A stretch of 64,000 nucleotides of DNA from Onishia niordana. GTDB taxonomy: Bacteria; Pseudomonadota; Gammaproteobacteria; Pseudomonadales; Halomonadaceae. The notes beneath the pieces were generated by a model. The model had not been told where the DNA came from, made no database searches, and worked only from the letters and a program-made list of their open reading frames with translations. The stretch is taken from assembly GCF_004798965.1 (NCBI RefSeq), contig NZ_SDSD01000006.1, positions 186,001 through 250,000 on the forward strand, written 5' to 3'. Position 1 is the stretch's first letter; every line of letters starts with the position of its first letter. Below, piece by piece: positions 1-9,179 of this stretch. Position numbers and translations under genes: made by a program.

Positions 1-1
1 G

Positions 2-475
2 ACGCAGTTGGCCGCAAGCGATGAAATGATCAAGGTGCCGAGCGTCGGCGACCGTCCCGCTCGGGACCTGTCACGACAGGCGCTGGCTGAGGTGGTAGAA
101 CCTCGCTATGAAGAATTGTTTACGCTGGTCCGCGAAGAGTTGCGTCGCAGCGGATTCGAAGACCTGGTCGCCGCCGGCGTCGTGTTGACCGGTGGCACCT
201 CGCGCATGGAAGGCGTGGTCGAGCTGGCCGAAGAAATCTTCCACATGCCTGTGCGTATCGCCTGCCCGCAAAATGTTCGTGGGCTTGCCGATGTAGTCAG
301 AAACCCGATTTATTCAACAGGAGTCGGTTTGCTACATTACGGAATGCGTGATGCCAGGCAGGGGCAGGGCCGGGTCGTTTCGGCACAGCCGAAGAGGGAG
401 GACGTCTCCCGGGGACTCAAGGAAGCGATGCCGGCCATAGACAGAATCAAGGGCTGGTTCAAAGGAAATTTCTGA
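2..475 (+). CDS. ftsA: Cell division protein FtsA, 3' end only
   Basis: This is the C-terminal part of the actin-like membrane anchor of the Z ring; the 5' end lies outside the window and the frame is open from base 2. Visible are the family block VPSVG-RPARDLSRQ-LAEVVEPRYEEL, the phosphate-binding LTGG loop of the actin fold, and YSTGVGLLHYG near the end. The extreme C-terminus, IKGWFKGNF, is the amphipathic membrane-targeting helix expected of FtsA. ftsZ follows 33 bases later on the same strand, the usual pairing. Identification is from recalled similarity to E. coli FtsA and is secure. Confidence 0.95.
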   Translation, partial: TQLAASDEMIKVPSVGDRPARDLSRQALAEVVEPRYEELFTLVREELRRSGFEDLVAAGVVLTGGTSRMEGVVELAEEIFHMPVRIACPQNVRGLADVVRNPIYSTGVGLLHYGMRDARQGQGRVVSAQPKREDVSRGLKEAMPAIDRIKGWFKGNF

Positions 476-508
476 TACGGGCCGCATGCGGTCCAGGAGA
501 CGGGGCAT

Positions 509-1684
509 ATGTTCGAACTGGTTGATAACGCACCCTCAAGCAGCGCGGTCATCAAAGTAGTTGGTGTTGGTGGTGGTGGTGGTAATGCCGTCAATCACAT
601 GGTCGAGAGCAGCATCGAGGGCGTGGAGTTCATCTGTGCCAATACCGACGCTCAGGCTCTCAAGCGGGTAGCTGCCAAGACCGTCCTCCAACTGGGTAGC
701 GAGATTACCAAGGGACTGGGCGCTGGTGCTAATCCCGAGGTGGGTCGCCAGGCGGCAATGGAAGATCGTGAACGCATCGCCGAATTACTGGAAGGTGCTG
801 ACATGGTGTTTATCACCGCCGGTATGGGCGGTGGTACGGGTACCGGTGGTGCTCCGGTCGTCGCGCAGGTAGCCAAGGAACTCGGCATCCTGACAGTCGC
901 CGTGGTGACTCGACCCTTCCCCTTCGAAGGGCCCAAGCGCATGCGTGCGGCCGAAGAGGGAATGAAGGAGCTCTCCGAGCATGTTGATTCGCTGATCACC
1001 ATTCCCAACGAGAAGCTGCTGTCGGTGCTTGGCAAGAGCGCGACGCTGTTGACGGCTTTCAGCGCTGCCAATGATGTCTTGCTGGGTGCCGTTCAGGGTA
1101 TTGCCGAACTCATCACCAGTCCTGGCATCATTAACGTCGACTTTGCCGACGTACGTACCGTTATGTCCGAGATGGGTATGGCGATGATGGGAACCGGTGG
1201 TGCGACCGGGGAAAACCGTGCACGTGAAGCGGCCGAGAAGGCGATTCGCAGCCCGTTGCTCGAGGACATCGACCTTCACGGTGCTCGCGGTATCCTGGTC
1301 AACATCACGGCGGGTCCCGACCTGTCCATCGGCGAGTTCAACGACGTCGGTGCTACCGTTCAGGAGTTTGCCTCTCAAGATGCCACCATCGTGGTGGGTA
1401 CCTCCATCGACATGGAAATGTCGGATGAGCTTCGCGTCACCGTAGTGGCAGCGGGTCTCGATGGCCGTGCGCCCAAGACGGCGACTGCACCGCGAGAAGC
1501 TGCTGCATCGCGCCCCGAGGCCGCTGATTATCGCACCCTGCAGCAACAGCCGGCGGTGGCGCGTCAGCAGGCTGCCAAGACGGCCGATCAGGAAGCCGCC
1601 AAGGCACGCTCCGATCAGCGCCGTAACAAGGATATGGACGACTACCTGGATATCCCGGCATTTCTTCGCCGCCAGGCCGATTGA
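509..1684 (+). CDS. ftsZ: Cell division protein FtsZ
   Basis: Tubulin-like GTPase that polymerises into the cytokinetic ring. The 391-residue length is normal. The glycine-rich [13 protein letters not shown] segment (about residues 19-31) and the tubulin signature GGGTGTG (107-113) form the nucleotide site. After a variable Ala/Gln-rich linker (about 320-375) the protein ends in the conserved C-terminal peptide [13 protein letters not shown] that binds FtsA and ZipA. The start follows a GGAG box ten bases upstream. It is very likely cotranscribed with ftsA, while lpxC downstream has its own promoter. Confidence 0.98.
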   Translation: MFELVDNAPSSSAVIKVVGVGGGGGNAVNHMVESSIEGVEFICANTDAQALKRVAAKTVLQLGSEITKGLGAGANPEVGRQAAMEDRERIAELLEGADMVFITAGMGGGTGTGGAPVVAQVAKELGILTVAVVTRPFPFEGPKRMRAAEEGMKELSEHVDSLITIPNEKLLSVLGKSATLLTAFSAANDVLLGAVQGIAELITSPGIINVDFADVRTVMSEMGMAMMGTGGATGENRAREAAEKAIRSPLLEDIDLHGARGILVNITAGPDLSIGEFNDVGATVQEFASQDATIVVGTSIDMEMSDELRVTVVAAGLDGRAPKTATAPREAAASRPEAADYRTLQQQPAVARQQAAKTADQEAAKARSDQRRNKDMDDYLDIPAFLRRQAD

Positions 1685-1727
1685 GCCAATCTATTGTTGA
1701 CATAGGGGGCGCCGGGGTGAGTTTTCT

Positions 1728-1756
1728 TTGTTGAAACGGGCGTTCGCTGGTATAGT
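1728..1756 (+). promoter_or_regulatory. Predicted sigma-70 promoter of lpxC
   Basis: A TTGTTG -35 element (1728-1733) and a TATAGT -10 element (1751-1756) are separated by exactly 17 bases, and TGG directly before the -10 gives an extended -10. It lies 44-72 bases before lpxC in the ftsZ-lpxC gap. Seen in sequence; activity is inferred. Confidence 0.65.
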
Positions 1757-1799
1757 GAACACCGTTTGATAACTACATGTCACGGCTCGGCGAATGCCC

Positions 1800-2711
1800 A
1801 TGATTAAACAACGTACTCTCAAGAACACGATCCGCGCCACTGGCGTGGGTTTACATTCGGGTGAAAAGGTCTGTCTGACCCTTCGCCCTGCGCCGGCGAA
1901 TACCGGTGTCATCTTCGTGCGTACCGATCTGAGCCCTGAGGTTCAGATTCCGGCTAACGCCAACCTCGTTACCGATACCTCCTTGTGCACGGCGTTGTCA
2001 CAGGGTGATGTCAAAGTAGCGACGGTCGAGCACCTGATGTCGGCTTTTGCCGGCCTGGGTATCGATAACGTCTTTGTTGAGCTAAGTGCTGGTGAAGTGC
2101 CCATCATGGATGGCAGCGCGGGTCCCTTCGTCTTTCTGATTCAGTCGGCGGGTATCGAAGAACAGGCAGCCGCTAAGAAATTTATTCGCATCAAGCGCGA
2201 AGTGGTGGTGCGCGATGGCGATAAAGAAGCCATTTTTCTCCCGCACCACGGCTTCAAGGTCTCCTTTGCCATCGATTTTGATCATCCTGTTTCGGAGCTG
2301 CGCGATCAGATGGCTGTCGTGGATTTTTCGACGACGTCATTTGTTAAGGAAGTCTCACGGGCGCGTACCTTTGGCTTCATGCGTGATCTCGAGTTTCTGC
2401 GCGCTCAGAATCTGGCGCTGGGCGGTAGCCTGGATAATGCAGTGGTGGTTGATGACTATCGTATCGTCAATGAGGGCGGTCTGCGTTACGACGATGAGTT
2501 CGTCAAGCACAAGGTGCTGGACGCCATTGGTGATCTCTACCAGCTTGGTTACAGTCTTATCGGCGAGTTCCGTGGTGTGAAATCAGGCCATGCGCTCAAC
2601 AACCAGCTTTGCCGCGCCATGCTGGCTCAGCCGGATGCCTGGGAGCTGGTCACCTTCGAGGATGCCAACCAGGTCGCCCCCATTTCCTACGCCTCACCCG
2701 CCATGGCTTGA
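1800..2711 (+). CDS. lpxC: UDP-3-O-acyl-N-acetylglucosamine deacetylase LpxC
   Basis: Zinc amidase catalysing the committed step of lipid A synthesis in the cytoplasm. The start [20 protein letters not shown] matches the family N-terminus, so I take the ATG at 1800; an in-frame ATG two codons earlier (1794) is possible. Zinc-site motifs are visible: VEHLMSA near residue 78 and [10 protein letters not shown] near 237. At about 303 residues it has the usual length. It sits between ftsZ and secA as in E. coli and Pseudomonas. A strong hairpin terminator follows. Confidence 0.97.
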   Translation: MIKQRTLKNTIRATGVGLHSGEKVCLTLRPAPANTGVIFVRTDLSPEVQIPANANLVTDTSLCTALSQGDVKVATVEHLMSAFAGLGIDNVFVELSAGEVPIMDGSAGPFVFLIQSAGIEEQAAAKKFIRIKREVVVRDGDKEAIFLPHHGFKVSFAIDFDHPVSELRDQMAVVDFSTTSFVKEVSRARTFGFMRDLEFLRAQNLALGGSLDNAVVVDDYRIVNEGGLRYDDEFVKHKVLDAIGDLYQLGYSLIGEFRGVKSGHALNNQLCRAMLAQPDAWELVTFEDANQVAPISYASPAMA

Positions 2712-2781
2712 CACCCAGGGCTATGCCCCTTCGCCGAGCTGCCGTCATGGAGGTGATTTCCGTGATTGGCACTATTGCTTG

Positions 2782-2815
2782 ACGCCGTTTCCTCTTCTGG
2801 AAGCGGCGTTTTTTG
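2782..2815 (+). terminator. Rho-independent terminator after lpxC
   Basis: An 11-bp stem with one G-U pair (arms 2782-2792 and 2799-2809), a six-base loop and a T run follows lpxC by about 70 bases. It closes the ftsZ/lpxC transcription unit. Confidence 0.85.
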
Positions 2816-2933
2816 TTTGGGTCTTCTCTAGTATTTTTCTGGTACTTCCGCAGTTTTCTCTCAAGGCAGGTGGGTATTGGCCGTGCCAGGTGTGAAAGAT
2901 TGAGGCTTCAGGGTAACAAGCGAGGGCGGTCGG

Positions 2934-3395
2934 CTAGCCCTGGTCGTCGGCATGAGACGCCAGGCGCTCGAGGGCGCGTTTCAATCGCGGATCTTCTGTA
3001 TCCTCGGCGCAGCTGGCGATTTCGCCAGCGGCATTAGTCGACAGTCGCCGGTTATGGCGTGGCGGGGCCTTTGGGGGGCGGACCGGGCGAACCTTTAATG
3101 TAAACCCCAGTACGGCCTCGAACTCCGGTTGTTGTCTCAGTAGATCCAGCAGTCGGGGTTGTTCGTAACGAAGCCAGGTCAGCCAGACCGCTCGGTCAGT
3201 AATCAGGGTAAGTTTGCCATCCCGGTAGCCGCCCACAAATACATGCTCGCGTACTTCGAGCGGTAGGTGTTCACGAAGCACTGTCTGGGCTTTGTCGATC
3301 AAGCTCGCCATGCGCATCAGGCCGCCAAGCTCGCCGCGGCCGCCGAGCAGCGACGTGACGGGCTGGGCGCGGAAACGCTTAACCTTTATACTCAT
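2934..3395 (-). CDS. dciA: DUF721 protein, DciA-type replicative helicase operator
   Basis: A DUF721 family protein of about 153 residues. The position between lpxC and secA is that of the P. aeruginosa gene shown to act on the replicative helicase DnaB (DciA), so a role in helicase loading is inferred. The conserved core lies near the N-terminus, with GGLMRMASLIDKAQTVLREHLP and a beta-rich segment GKLTLITDRAVWLTWLRY. The C-terminal third is basic and low in conservation. I start at the ATG at 3395 (MSIKVKRF); a TTG seven codons upstream keeps the frame. It is divergent from the SecM-like ORF. Confidence 0.75.
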   Translation of the reverse strand: MSIKVKRFRAQPVTSLLGGRGELGGLMRMASLIDKAQTVLREHLPLEVREHVFVGGYRDGKLTLITDRAVWLTWLRYEQPRLLDLLRQQPEFEAVLGFTLKVRPVRPPKAPPRHNRRLSTNAAGEIASCAEDTEDPRLKRALERLASHADDQG

Positions 3396-3459
3396 GGGCT
3401 GCACTTTTAACGCCAATTGATAATCGGCAATCTACCATGCCCGCGAGTACTCCAACAGC

Positions 3460-3807
3460 ATGAATGGCTCTTCCTATGCCAGCCCAGGTCGGCCCGCCGA
3501 TACGGTTTCGCGCCGTCGCACCCGATGGTGGCTGGCGGGGTTGTTGGTGGGCTGTCTGCTGCCCGCCGGTCTGGTGCAGGCCGACGGCGTCAGGTTGGTC
3601 GAGCGGGTGGTGCAAATATGCTGGCTGGCGCCGGCGGTCATCCGCGCGGAAAGCCGCCGTCAGGCGAGTCAACGACGTTGGAGGCCCAAACGCCATTGGC
3701 GCCGCTTTCGGTCATCGATTTCGCCCCTGCCACGCAATGATTTGCGGGTTCCCGCTGCCGCTCATGATGTCTTAACTCGTCGCGGTCCGCCTTCTCCAAC
3801 CGTCTGA
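3460..3807 (+). CDS. Small secreted SecM-like ORF upstream of secA (candidate translation-arrest peptide)
   Basis: A 115-residue protein with no function I can assign by homology. Seen: a basic n-region (RRRTR, 18-22), a hydrophobic core WLAGLLVGCLLPAGL, and an A-x-A-like LVQAD boundary near 40, i.e. a signal peptide; then an Arg/Trp-rich basic middle; then a C-terminus TRRGPPSPTV. E. coli SecM has the same plan: a signal peptide, a position directly before secA, and a RAGP arrest motif four residues from the end. Here RGPP (108-111) is also four residues from the end. The codons for 109-113 can pair with the secA ribosome binding site. The usual SecM F-x4-W-I spacing is absent and the ORF's own Shine-Dalgarno is poor. 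Arrest function is inferred. Confidence 0.6.
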   Translation: MNGSSYASPGRPADTVSRRRTRWWLAGLLVGCLLPAGLVQADGVRLVERVVQICWLAPAVIRAESRRQASQRRWRPKRHWRRFRSSISPLPRNDLRVPAAAHDVLTRRGPPSPTV

Positions 3808-3893
3808 CATACCCGCCTGTTGGGTAGACATGGGGCGCAATTACCTGCTCGGGGTACTGCTGCCTTAATTGGGATACTTGGTAGAGAACGGAC
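3785..3893 (+). promoter_or_regulatory. Predicted RNA helix sequestering the secA ribosome binding site
   Basis: Bases 3785-3796 (GTCCGCCTTCTC), within the last codons of the SecM-like ORF, are complementary to 3884-3893 (GAGAACGGAC), which contains the only plausible secA Shine-Dalgarno. The helix has 10 Watson-Crick pairs with a two-base C bulge (3790-3791). A ribosome paused at RGPP would cover the upstream strand and free the secA site; normal termination would let the helix reform. Pairing is seen in the sequence; the regulatory meaning is inferred from E. coli SecM. Confidence 0.55.
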
Positions 3894-3898
3894 GTTTC

Positions 3899-6640
3899 AT
3901 GATCAATAATTTATTACGCAAAGTGGTGGGTTCCAAGAACGATCGCGAGGTCAAACGCCTAGGCAAGGTCGTTGAAAAGATCAATGCCATGGAAGCGGAT
4001 TTCGAGACACTGGATGATGCCAGCCTACAGGCCAAGACCGGCGAATTTCGTGAGCGCCTAGCGGCAGGGGAAACGCTCGATGCGTTACTGCCCGAAGCGT
4101 TTGCAGTGGTGCGTGAGGCCAGTAAACGCGTCATGGGCATGCGCCATTTCGATGTTCAGATGATCGGTGGTCTGGCGCTGAATACGGGCCGTATTGCCGA
4201 GATGAAGACCGGCGAGGGCAAGACGCTGGTGGCGACATTGGCCGTGTATCTGAACGCACTGCCTGCCAAGGGCGTGCATGTCGTCACGGTCAACGACTAC
4301 CTGGCCCGGCGCGACGCCGAGTGGATGCGCCCGCTCTATGAGCGCCTCGACCTGACGGTCGGGTCCATCTATTCGGGGCAGGACGGCGAAGACAAACGCC
4401 AGGCCTATGCCTGTGACATCACCTACGGCACCAACAACGAATTCGGCTTTGATTACCTGCGCGACAACATGGCCTTCTCGCTTGAGGACAAGGTCCAGCG
4501 AGGCCTGCACTATGCGATCGTCGATGAAGTCGACTCCATCCTCATCGATGAAGCGCGCACGCCGCTGATCATCTCCGGCCCGGTGGAAGAAAACACCGAG
4601 CTCTACAAGGTGATGAACCGCCTGTCCGCCGACTTGGTGCGTGGCGAGCAGAGTGAAGATGATGAAGTGCCGCCCGATGGCGATTTCGTTCTCGATGAGA
4701 AGCAGAAACAGGTCGAAATCACTGAAGAGGGGCACCATAAGGTTGAGGCGCTGCTGAGGAGTGAAGAGCTGCTTGGTGAGGACGAGTCGCTGTATGCGGC
4801 GCAGAACCTCAACCTGCTCCAGCACATGCATTCCGCTCTGCGGGCGCGACACCTCTATCAGCGTGACGTCGACTACATCATCGATGACGGCCAGGTGGTC
4901 ATCGTCGACGAGCACACGGGGCGCAGCATGCCCGGCCGTCGCTGGTCCGAGGGTCTGCACCAGGCCGTCGAGGCCAAGGAAGGAGTCACCGTGCAGCGCG
5001 AGAGCCAGACGCTGGCCTCGACCACCTTCCAGAACTATTTCCGTCTCTATGAAAAGCTCGCCGGCATGACCGGCACCGCCGATACCGAAGCCTTCGAATT
5101 CCGCCAGATCTATGGTCTGGATGTGATGGTGATCCCGACCAATCGGCCGTTGATCCGTCGGGACCAGAATGACCTGGTCTACCTGACCGGCGAGGAGAAG
5201 TTCGAGGCGATCATCAAGGATGTGCAGGCCGAGACCGAGGCGGGTCGCCCCGTATTGGTGGGTACCGCTTCCATCGAGACATCCGAGTATCTGGCCGAGC
5301 TGATGCGCAAGGCGGACATGGCCTTCAGCGTATTGAATGCCAAGCAGCACCAGAGCGAGGCACAGATCATTGCCCAGGCGGGTCGTCCCGGCGCGGTGAC
5401 CATCGCCACCAACATGGCCGGGCGTGGTACAGACATCATGTTGGGCGGTAGCTGGGAGGCCGAGGTCGCCGAACTCGATCATCCCGATGAGGCCGCGGTA
5501 CAGGCCATCAAGGATGCCTGGCAGGAACGTCACGATGCCGTGCTGGCCGCCGGAGGCCTGCATGTGATTGGCTCTGAGCGCCACGAGTCGCGCCGCATCG
5601 ACAATCAGCTGCGCGGCCGTTCGGGTCGTCAGGGTGATCCCGGCTCGACCCGTTTCTTCCTGTCACTGGAAGATAACCTGATGCGCCTGTTCGGCTCCGA
5701 CCGGGTGCAGCGATTGATGCAGGCGCTGGGTCTCGAGCGGGGCGAGGCCATCGAGCACAAGATGGTTTCCAATGCCGTCGAGCGCGCCCAGAAGAAGGTC
5801 GAGGGACGCAACTTCGATATCCGCAAGCAGTTGCTCGAGTACGATGACGTGGCCAACGATCAGCGTCGCGTGATCTACGAGCAGCGCAACGACATTCTCG
5901 AGGCCGAGGATGTCTCCGAGAATGTATTGGGGATTCGCACCGAGGTGATGGATGAGGCCATCAGTGATTTCGTGCCGCCGCAGAGCCTGCCCGAGCAGTG
6001 GGACCTGGCGGGACTCGAGACGCACCTCAAGTCCGAGTTCAACCTTGATACGCCGGTGACCCAGTGGTCGGCCGAGGATGCTCGACTCAGCGAGGAGCAA
6101 CTGCGCGAGCGCCTGCATGAGGCACATCGCAAGCTGTATGAGGACAAGGTAGCCGCCGTCGGTGAGCCATTGATGCGGCGTTTCGAAAAGCAGGTGATGC
6201 TCCAGGTGCTGGACACCCGCTGGAAAGAGCACCTTCAGTCGATGGACCACCTGCGTCGTGGCATTCACCTGCGCGGCTATGCCCAGAAAAACCCCAAGCA
6301 GGAATACAAGCGTGAAGCCTTTGAGCTGTTCCAGGGGCTGCTTGGCAACATCAAATCCGACATCACCCGCATCCTGAGCCATGTTCAGGTGCGTCGTCAG
6401 GAAGAAGTCGAAGAGCTTGAGCAACAGCGGCGTGAAACCTTGGCCCGCGAGCAGGCTGGCGTCGCGACACGTCGTGACGAAGCCACGGCAAGCCCTGATG
6501 AAGCGTCAGCGGACCAGCCAGCGCCAGAGGGTGCTGAGGGTCAGCCGGTGAGGCGTGAAGGTCCCAAGGTCGGCCGCAATGATCCTTGCCCCTGCGGCTC
6601 CGGCAAGAAGTATAAGCAGTGCCACGGCACACTGAGCTGA
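3899..6640 (+). CDS. secA: Preprotein translocase ATPase SecA
   Basis: The ATP-driven motor that pushes unfolded preproteins through SecYEG. About 913 residues. The start [23 protein letters not shown] aligns with the family N-terminus, so the ATG at 3899 is preferred over an upstream in-frame ATG at 3869. Motifs: Walker A MKTGEGKT (102-109), the DEAD-like [20 protein letters not shown] block, [10 protein letters not shown], and the helicase stretch [16 protein letters not shown]. The C-terminus carries the zinc/SecB-binding tail [14 protein letters not shown]. Translation may be controlled by the preceding SecM-like ORF through the helix at 3785-3893. Confidence 0.98.
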   Translation: MINNLLRKVVGSKNDREVKRLGKVVEKINAMEADFETLDDASLQAKTGEFRERLAAGETLDALLPEAFAVVREASKRVMGMRHFDVQMIGGLALNTGRIAEMKTGEGKTLVATLAVYLNALPAKGVHVVTVNDYLARRDAEWMRPLYERLDLTVGSIYSGQDGEDKRQAYACDITYGTNNEFGFDYLRDNMAFSLEDKVQRGLHYAIVDEVDSILIDEARTPLIISGPVEENTELYKVMNRLSADLVRGEQSEDDEVPPDGDFVLDEKQKQVEITEEGHHKVEALLRSEELLGEDESLYAAQNLNLLQHMHSALRARHLYQRDVDYIIDDGQVVIVDEHTGRSMPGRRWSEGLHQAVEAKEGVTVQRESQTLASTTFQNYFRLYEKLAGMTGTADTEAFEFRQIYGLDVMVIPTNRPLIRRDQNDLVYLTGEEKFEAIIKDVQAETEAGRPVLVGTASIETSEYLAELMRKADMAFSVLNAKQHQSEAQIIAQAGRPGAVTIATNMAGRGTDIMLGGSWEAEVAELDHPDEAAVQAIKDAWQERHDAVLAAGGLHVIGSERHESRRIDNQLRGRSGRQGDPGSTRFFLSLEDNLMRLFGSDRVQRLMQALGLERGEAIEHKMVSNAVERAQKKVEGRNFDIRKQLLEYDDVANDQRRVIYEQRNDILEAEDVSENVLGIRTEVMDEAISDFVPPQSLPEQWDLAGLETHLKSEFNLDTPVTQWSAEDARLSEEQLRERLHEAHRKLYEDKVAAVGEPLMRRFEKQVMLQVLDTRWKEHLQSMDHLRRGIHLRGYAQKNPKQEYKREAFELFQGLLGNIKSDITRILSHVQVRRQEEVEELEQQRRETLAREQAGVATRRDEATASPDEASADQPAPEGAEGQPVRREGPKVGRNDPCPCGSGKKYKQCHGTLS

Positions 6641-6694
6641 TAGAGGCTGGCGGCGTGAAGCGTCGCCGGCCTGCCACGAACGAGGAGTAGATGC

Positions 6695-7918
6695 ATGGCA
6701 GTGGGTGAAGCGGTCTTTCCGCAGATGCCGGTGATAGAAGGGCTGCGTCTGGGCACCACCAGTGCGGGTATCAAGAAACCGGGGCGTCGTGATCTGGTGG
6801 TCATCGAGGTGCCTGAGGGGGCAAGTGTCGCTGGTACTTTCACCCTTAATGCTTTCTGCGCGGCGCCGGTACAGGTAGCCAAGCGGCATCTGGCGGCGCG
6901 TTGTGAAAAGGGCCTGGCACCGCGTTATTTCGTGATCAATACCGGCAATGCCAATGCGGGTACCGGGGCGCTTGGTCTGCGCGATGCCACCTCCAGCTGT
7001 GACGAGCTCGCGCGTCTGACCGGCGTCGAGGGCGAGGCGGTATTGCCGTTCTCCACCGGTGTGATCGGTGAGCCACTGCCCATGGAGCGCTTGCTGGGGG
7101 CACTGCCTCAGGCGCTTGAGGCACTGAGTGAAAACGGCTGGGACGCCGCTGCCGAGGGTATCCTGACCACCGATACGCGTCCCAAGGGGGCCACGCGTAC
7201 GATCACCATCGATGGCGAGACGGTGACCATCGCCGGTATCAGCAAGGGGTCGGGCATGATCCAGCCCAACATGGCGACCATGCTTGGCTTCGTGGCCACC
7301 GACGCCGCTATTTCTCAGGCGCGGCTTGAGTCGTTGTTGCAAGACGGCGTTGGCCGTTCTTTCAACTGCATCACCGTGGACAGCGACACCTCCACCAACG
7401 ATGCCTGCATGTTGGTGGCCACGGGGCGCGGTCCCAGAGTCGAGAGCAGTGCGGACCTCGAGGCGTTTCGTGTTGCGCTCGATGAGGTGTTGGTCGAGCT
7501 GGCGCAGGCGATTATCCGCGATGGTGAGGGAGCGACCAAGTTCGTGACCCTCGATGTCGAAGAGGCCACCTCTCGCCGGGAAGCCCTGGACGTGGCCTTT
7601 ACGGTGGCGCATTCACCGCTGGTCAAGACCGCCCTGTATGCCTCTGATGCCAACTGGGGCCGCATTCTGGCTGCTGTGGGGCGTGCGCCCGTCGAGAACT
7701 TCGACGTTGAGCGTATCGTCATCGACCTGGGCGATGTGCGCCTGGTCGAAGCGGGTGGCCGTGCCGCCGGCTACACGGAAGAAGCCGGCAGTGACGTGAT
7801 GGCGAGGGAAGATATTCGCATCCGCATTCGTCTGGGACGCGGGGAGGCCAGCGCCACTGTGTGGACCTCCGACCTGTCCCATGACTATGTCTCCATCAAT
7901 GCCGATTATCGCAGCTAG
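6695..7918 (+). CDS. argJ: Bifunctional ornithine acetyltransferase / N-acetylglutamate synthase ArgJ
   Basis: Transfers acetyl from N-acetylornithine to glutamate, recycling the acetyl group in arginine biosynthesis; the bifunctional form can also use acetyl-CoA. The 407-residue precursor contains the self-cleavage site KGSGMIQPNMATMLGF, where the Thr in ATM becomes the N-terminal nucleophile of the beta chain. Other family blocks are NTGNANAGTG and the terminal DLSHDYVSINADYRS. A GAGGAG box precedes the ATG. The secA-argJ-mutT order is as in pseudomonads. The gene suggests a cyclic arginine pathway. Confidence 0.97.
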   Translation: MAVGEAVFPQMPVIEGLRLGTTSAGIKKPGRRDLVVIEVPEGASVAGTFTLNAFCAAPVQVAKRHLAARCEKGLAPRYFVINTGNANAGTGALGLRDATSSCDELARLTGVEGEAVLPFSTGVIGEPLPMERLLGALPQALEALSENGWDAAAEGILTTDTRPKGATRTITIDGETVTIAGISKGSGMIQPNMATMLGFVATDAAISQARLESLLQDGVGRSFNCITVDSDTSTNDACMLVATGRGPRVESSADLEAFRVALDEVLVELAQAIIRDGEGATKFVTLDVEEATSRREALDVAFTVAHSPLVKTALYASDANWGRILAAVGRAPVENFDVERIVIDLGDVRLVEAGGRAAGYTEEAGSDVMAREDIRIRIRLGRGEASATVWTSDLSHDYVSINADYRS

Positions 7919-7997
7919 GTCTGACTGGTTGTCGCCATGGCGCGCGTGGGCGCGTCATGGGTTACGCGTTCTTCATGTTTGAAAGGTAATACACACA

Positions 7998-8945
7998 ATG
8001 GTCAAGAGAAGGGTACATGTGGCTGCCGCCGCCATCGTCAGCGAGGATAAGGCTCAGGTGTTGATCGCCCGGCGCCCCTCCAATGTCGATCAGGGCGGGC
8101 TGTGGGAGTTTCCTGGCGGCAAGCTGGCCCCCTATGAAACTGGCTTCGAGGCCCTGAAGCGCGAGCTGCATGAGGAGCTTGGCGTCGAGATTCATCGCGC
8201 TCAGCCGCTGATTCGGGTCAATCACGAATATCCCGACAAGCATATTCTGCTCGATGTGTGGCAGGTCCATGCTTTCGCCGGCGAGCCGTTCGGCCGCGAG
8301 GGTCAGGCCGTGCGCTGGGTCAACAAGGAAGACCTCTTCAACTACCCCTTCCCGGCGGCCAACTTGCCGATTCTGCGGGCGGTGATCCTGCCTACCGAGT
8401 GTCTGATCACTGGCGAAGAAGACGACGATGATGTGTTCTTCACCAAACTCGAGCGGGCATTGGTCGAGGATCAGGTGCGTCTGGTGCAGCTTCGTGCCAA
8501 GCAGCTCGACCGGAAGGCCTATCTGGATCGCGCCGAAGGGGCGCTGGCGCTGTGCCGCAAGCATGGTGCTCGCCTCCAGCTCAATGGCGAGCCCGAGCTT
8601 TTGAATGAGATCGACGCTGATGGCGTTCATCTGACCAGCGAGCGGTTGATGAACCTCGAGCGTCGCCCGCTGGCTCAGGGCAAGTGGCAGTCGGCCTCGA
8701 CTCACAATCAGGAACAGCTGGATCAGGCTGGCCGCATCGGCTGCGACTTCGTCACGCTGTCGCCGCTGCGTACCACGCCGACCCATCCGGAGACGGCGCC
8801 GCTTGGTTGGCACGATTTCCAGCAACTGGTCGAAACGGCTGCCATGCCGGTCTTCGCGCTGGGGGGCATGACGCGCCACGATGCCAACCATGCCCGCGGC
8901 GTGGGCTCGCAGGGGATCGCCTCGATTCGCGACTTCTGGAAGTAA
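7998..8945 (+). CDS. mutT: MutT-type Nudix hydrolase fused to a ThiE-like domain
   Basis: A 315-residue two-domain protein. Residues 1-130 are a MutT Nudix domain with the full Nudix box (GGKLAPYETGFEALKREL followed by HEELGVEI), expected to hydrolyse 8-oxo-dGTP. Residues from about 145 are a thiamine-phosphate-synthase-like barrel with DGVHLTS, FVTLSPLRTTPTHP, PVFALGGM and GIASIRDFW. This fusion is common in Pseudomonas-related bacteria; the substrate of the ThiE-like half is unknown and it should not be counted as evidence for thiamine synthesis. The gene follows argJ by 79 bases and ends before a strong hairpin. Confidence 0.9.
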   Translation: MVKRRVHVAAAAIVSEDKAQVLIARRPSNVDQGGLWEFPGGKLAPYETGFEALKRELHEELGVEIHRAQPLIRVNHEYPDKHILLDVWQVHAFAGEPFGREGQAVRWVNKEDLFNYPFPAANLPILRAVILPTECLITGEEDDDDVFFTKLERALVEDQVRLVQLRAKQLDRKAYLDRAEGALALCRKHGARLQLNGEPELLNEIDADGVHLTSERLMNLERRPLAQGKWQSASTHNQEQLDQAGRIGCDFVTLSPLRTTPTHPETAPLGWHDFQQLVETAAMPVFALGGMTRHDANHARGVGSQGIASIRDFWK

Positions 8946-9050
8946 CCCGGGCTTCAAGTGATATTCCTTCGGCCTGCGCCTGACGCAGAGTTCTCGTCCA
9001 TGGGGTTGCTTCAGGGCTGCTTGCGATAGCCAGTTGTCGAGCGTCAGTAA

Positions 9051-9090
9051 CAAGCGCCCCCGCCAGGATGCCTGGCGGGGGCGCTTGTTT
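9051..9090. terminator. Bidirectional hairpin between mutT and aguB
   Basis: A perfect 16-bp stem (9051-9066 with 9072-9087) and a five-base loop, flanked by only a short T run on each side. It lies between two convergent genes and could serve both. The short T tract leaves some doubt. Confidence 0.7.
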
Positions 9091-9119
9091 GATGGGGCGA
9101 GGCGTATTGTATGGCGTCT

Positions 9120-9179
9120 AGGTACTTAATCCCCGAAACAGGAACTTAATCCCTGAAATAGGTACTTAGTCCCTGAAGC
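9120..9179. repeat. Three tandem 20-bp repeats at the 3' end of aguB
   Basis: Three head-to-tail copies occupy 9120-9139, 9140-9159 and 9160-9179, related to AGGTACTTAATCCCTGAAAC with two to four differences each. The copy nearest the gene contains the last codons and stop of aguB. Read on the minus strand, each copy carries a TTC-(A/C)GG-GA(C/T)-TAA string, the Phe-Arg-Asp-stop of the gene. It looks like a tandem duplication of the gene's terminus. Confidence 0.9.

Noticed and set aside
3417..3775. Two other open frames overlapping the SecM-like ORF on the plus strand
   Set aside because: Neither has a signal peptide or a sensible C-terminus, and neither positions its end against the secA helix; only the frame starting at 3460 makes a plausible protein.
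4085..5584. A 499-codon open frame on the minus strand inside secA
   Set aside because: Shadow of secA codon usage; no start signal and no family resemblance.
7919..7997. A TPP riboswitch before the MutT-ThiE-like gene
   Set aside because: The gap is only 79 bases and shows no thi-box pattern; the gene is a Nudix fusion rather than a thiamine synthesis gene.
9120..9179. CRISPR array
   Set aside because: The 20-bp units are directly adjacent with no spacers, and there are only three.
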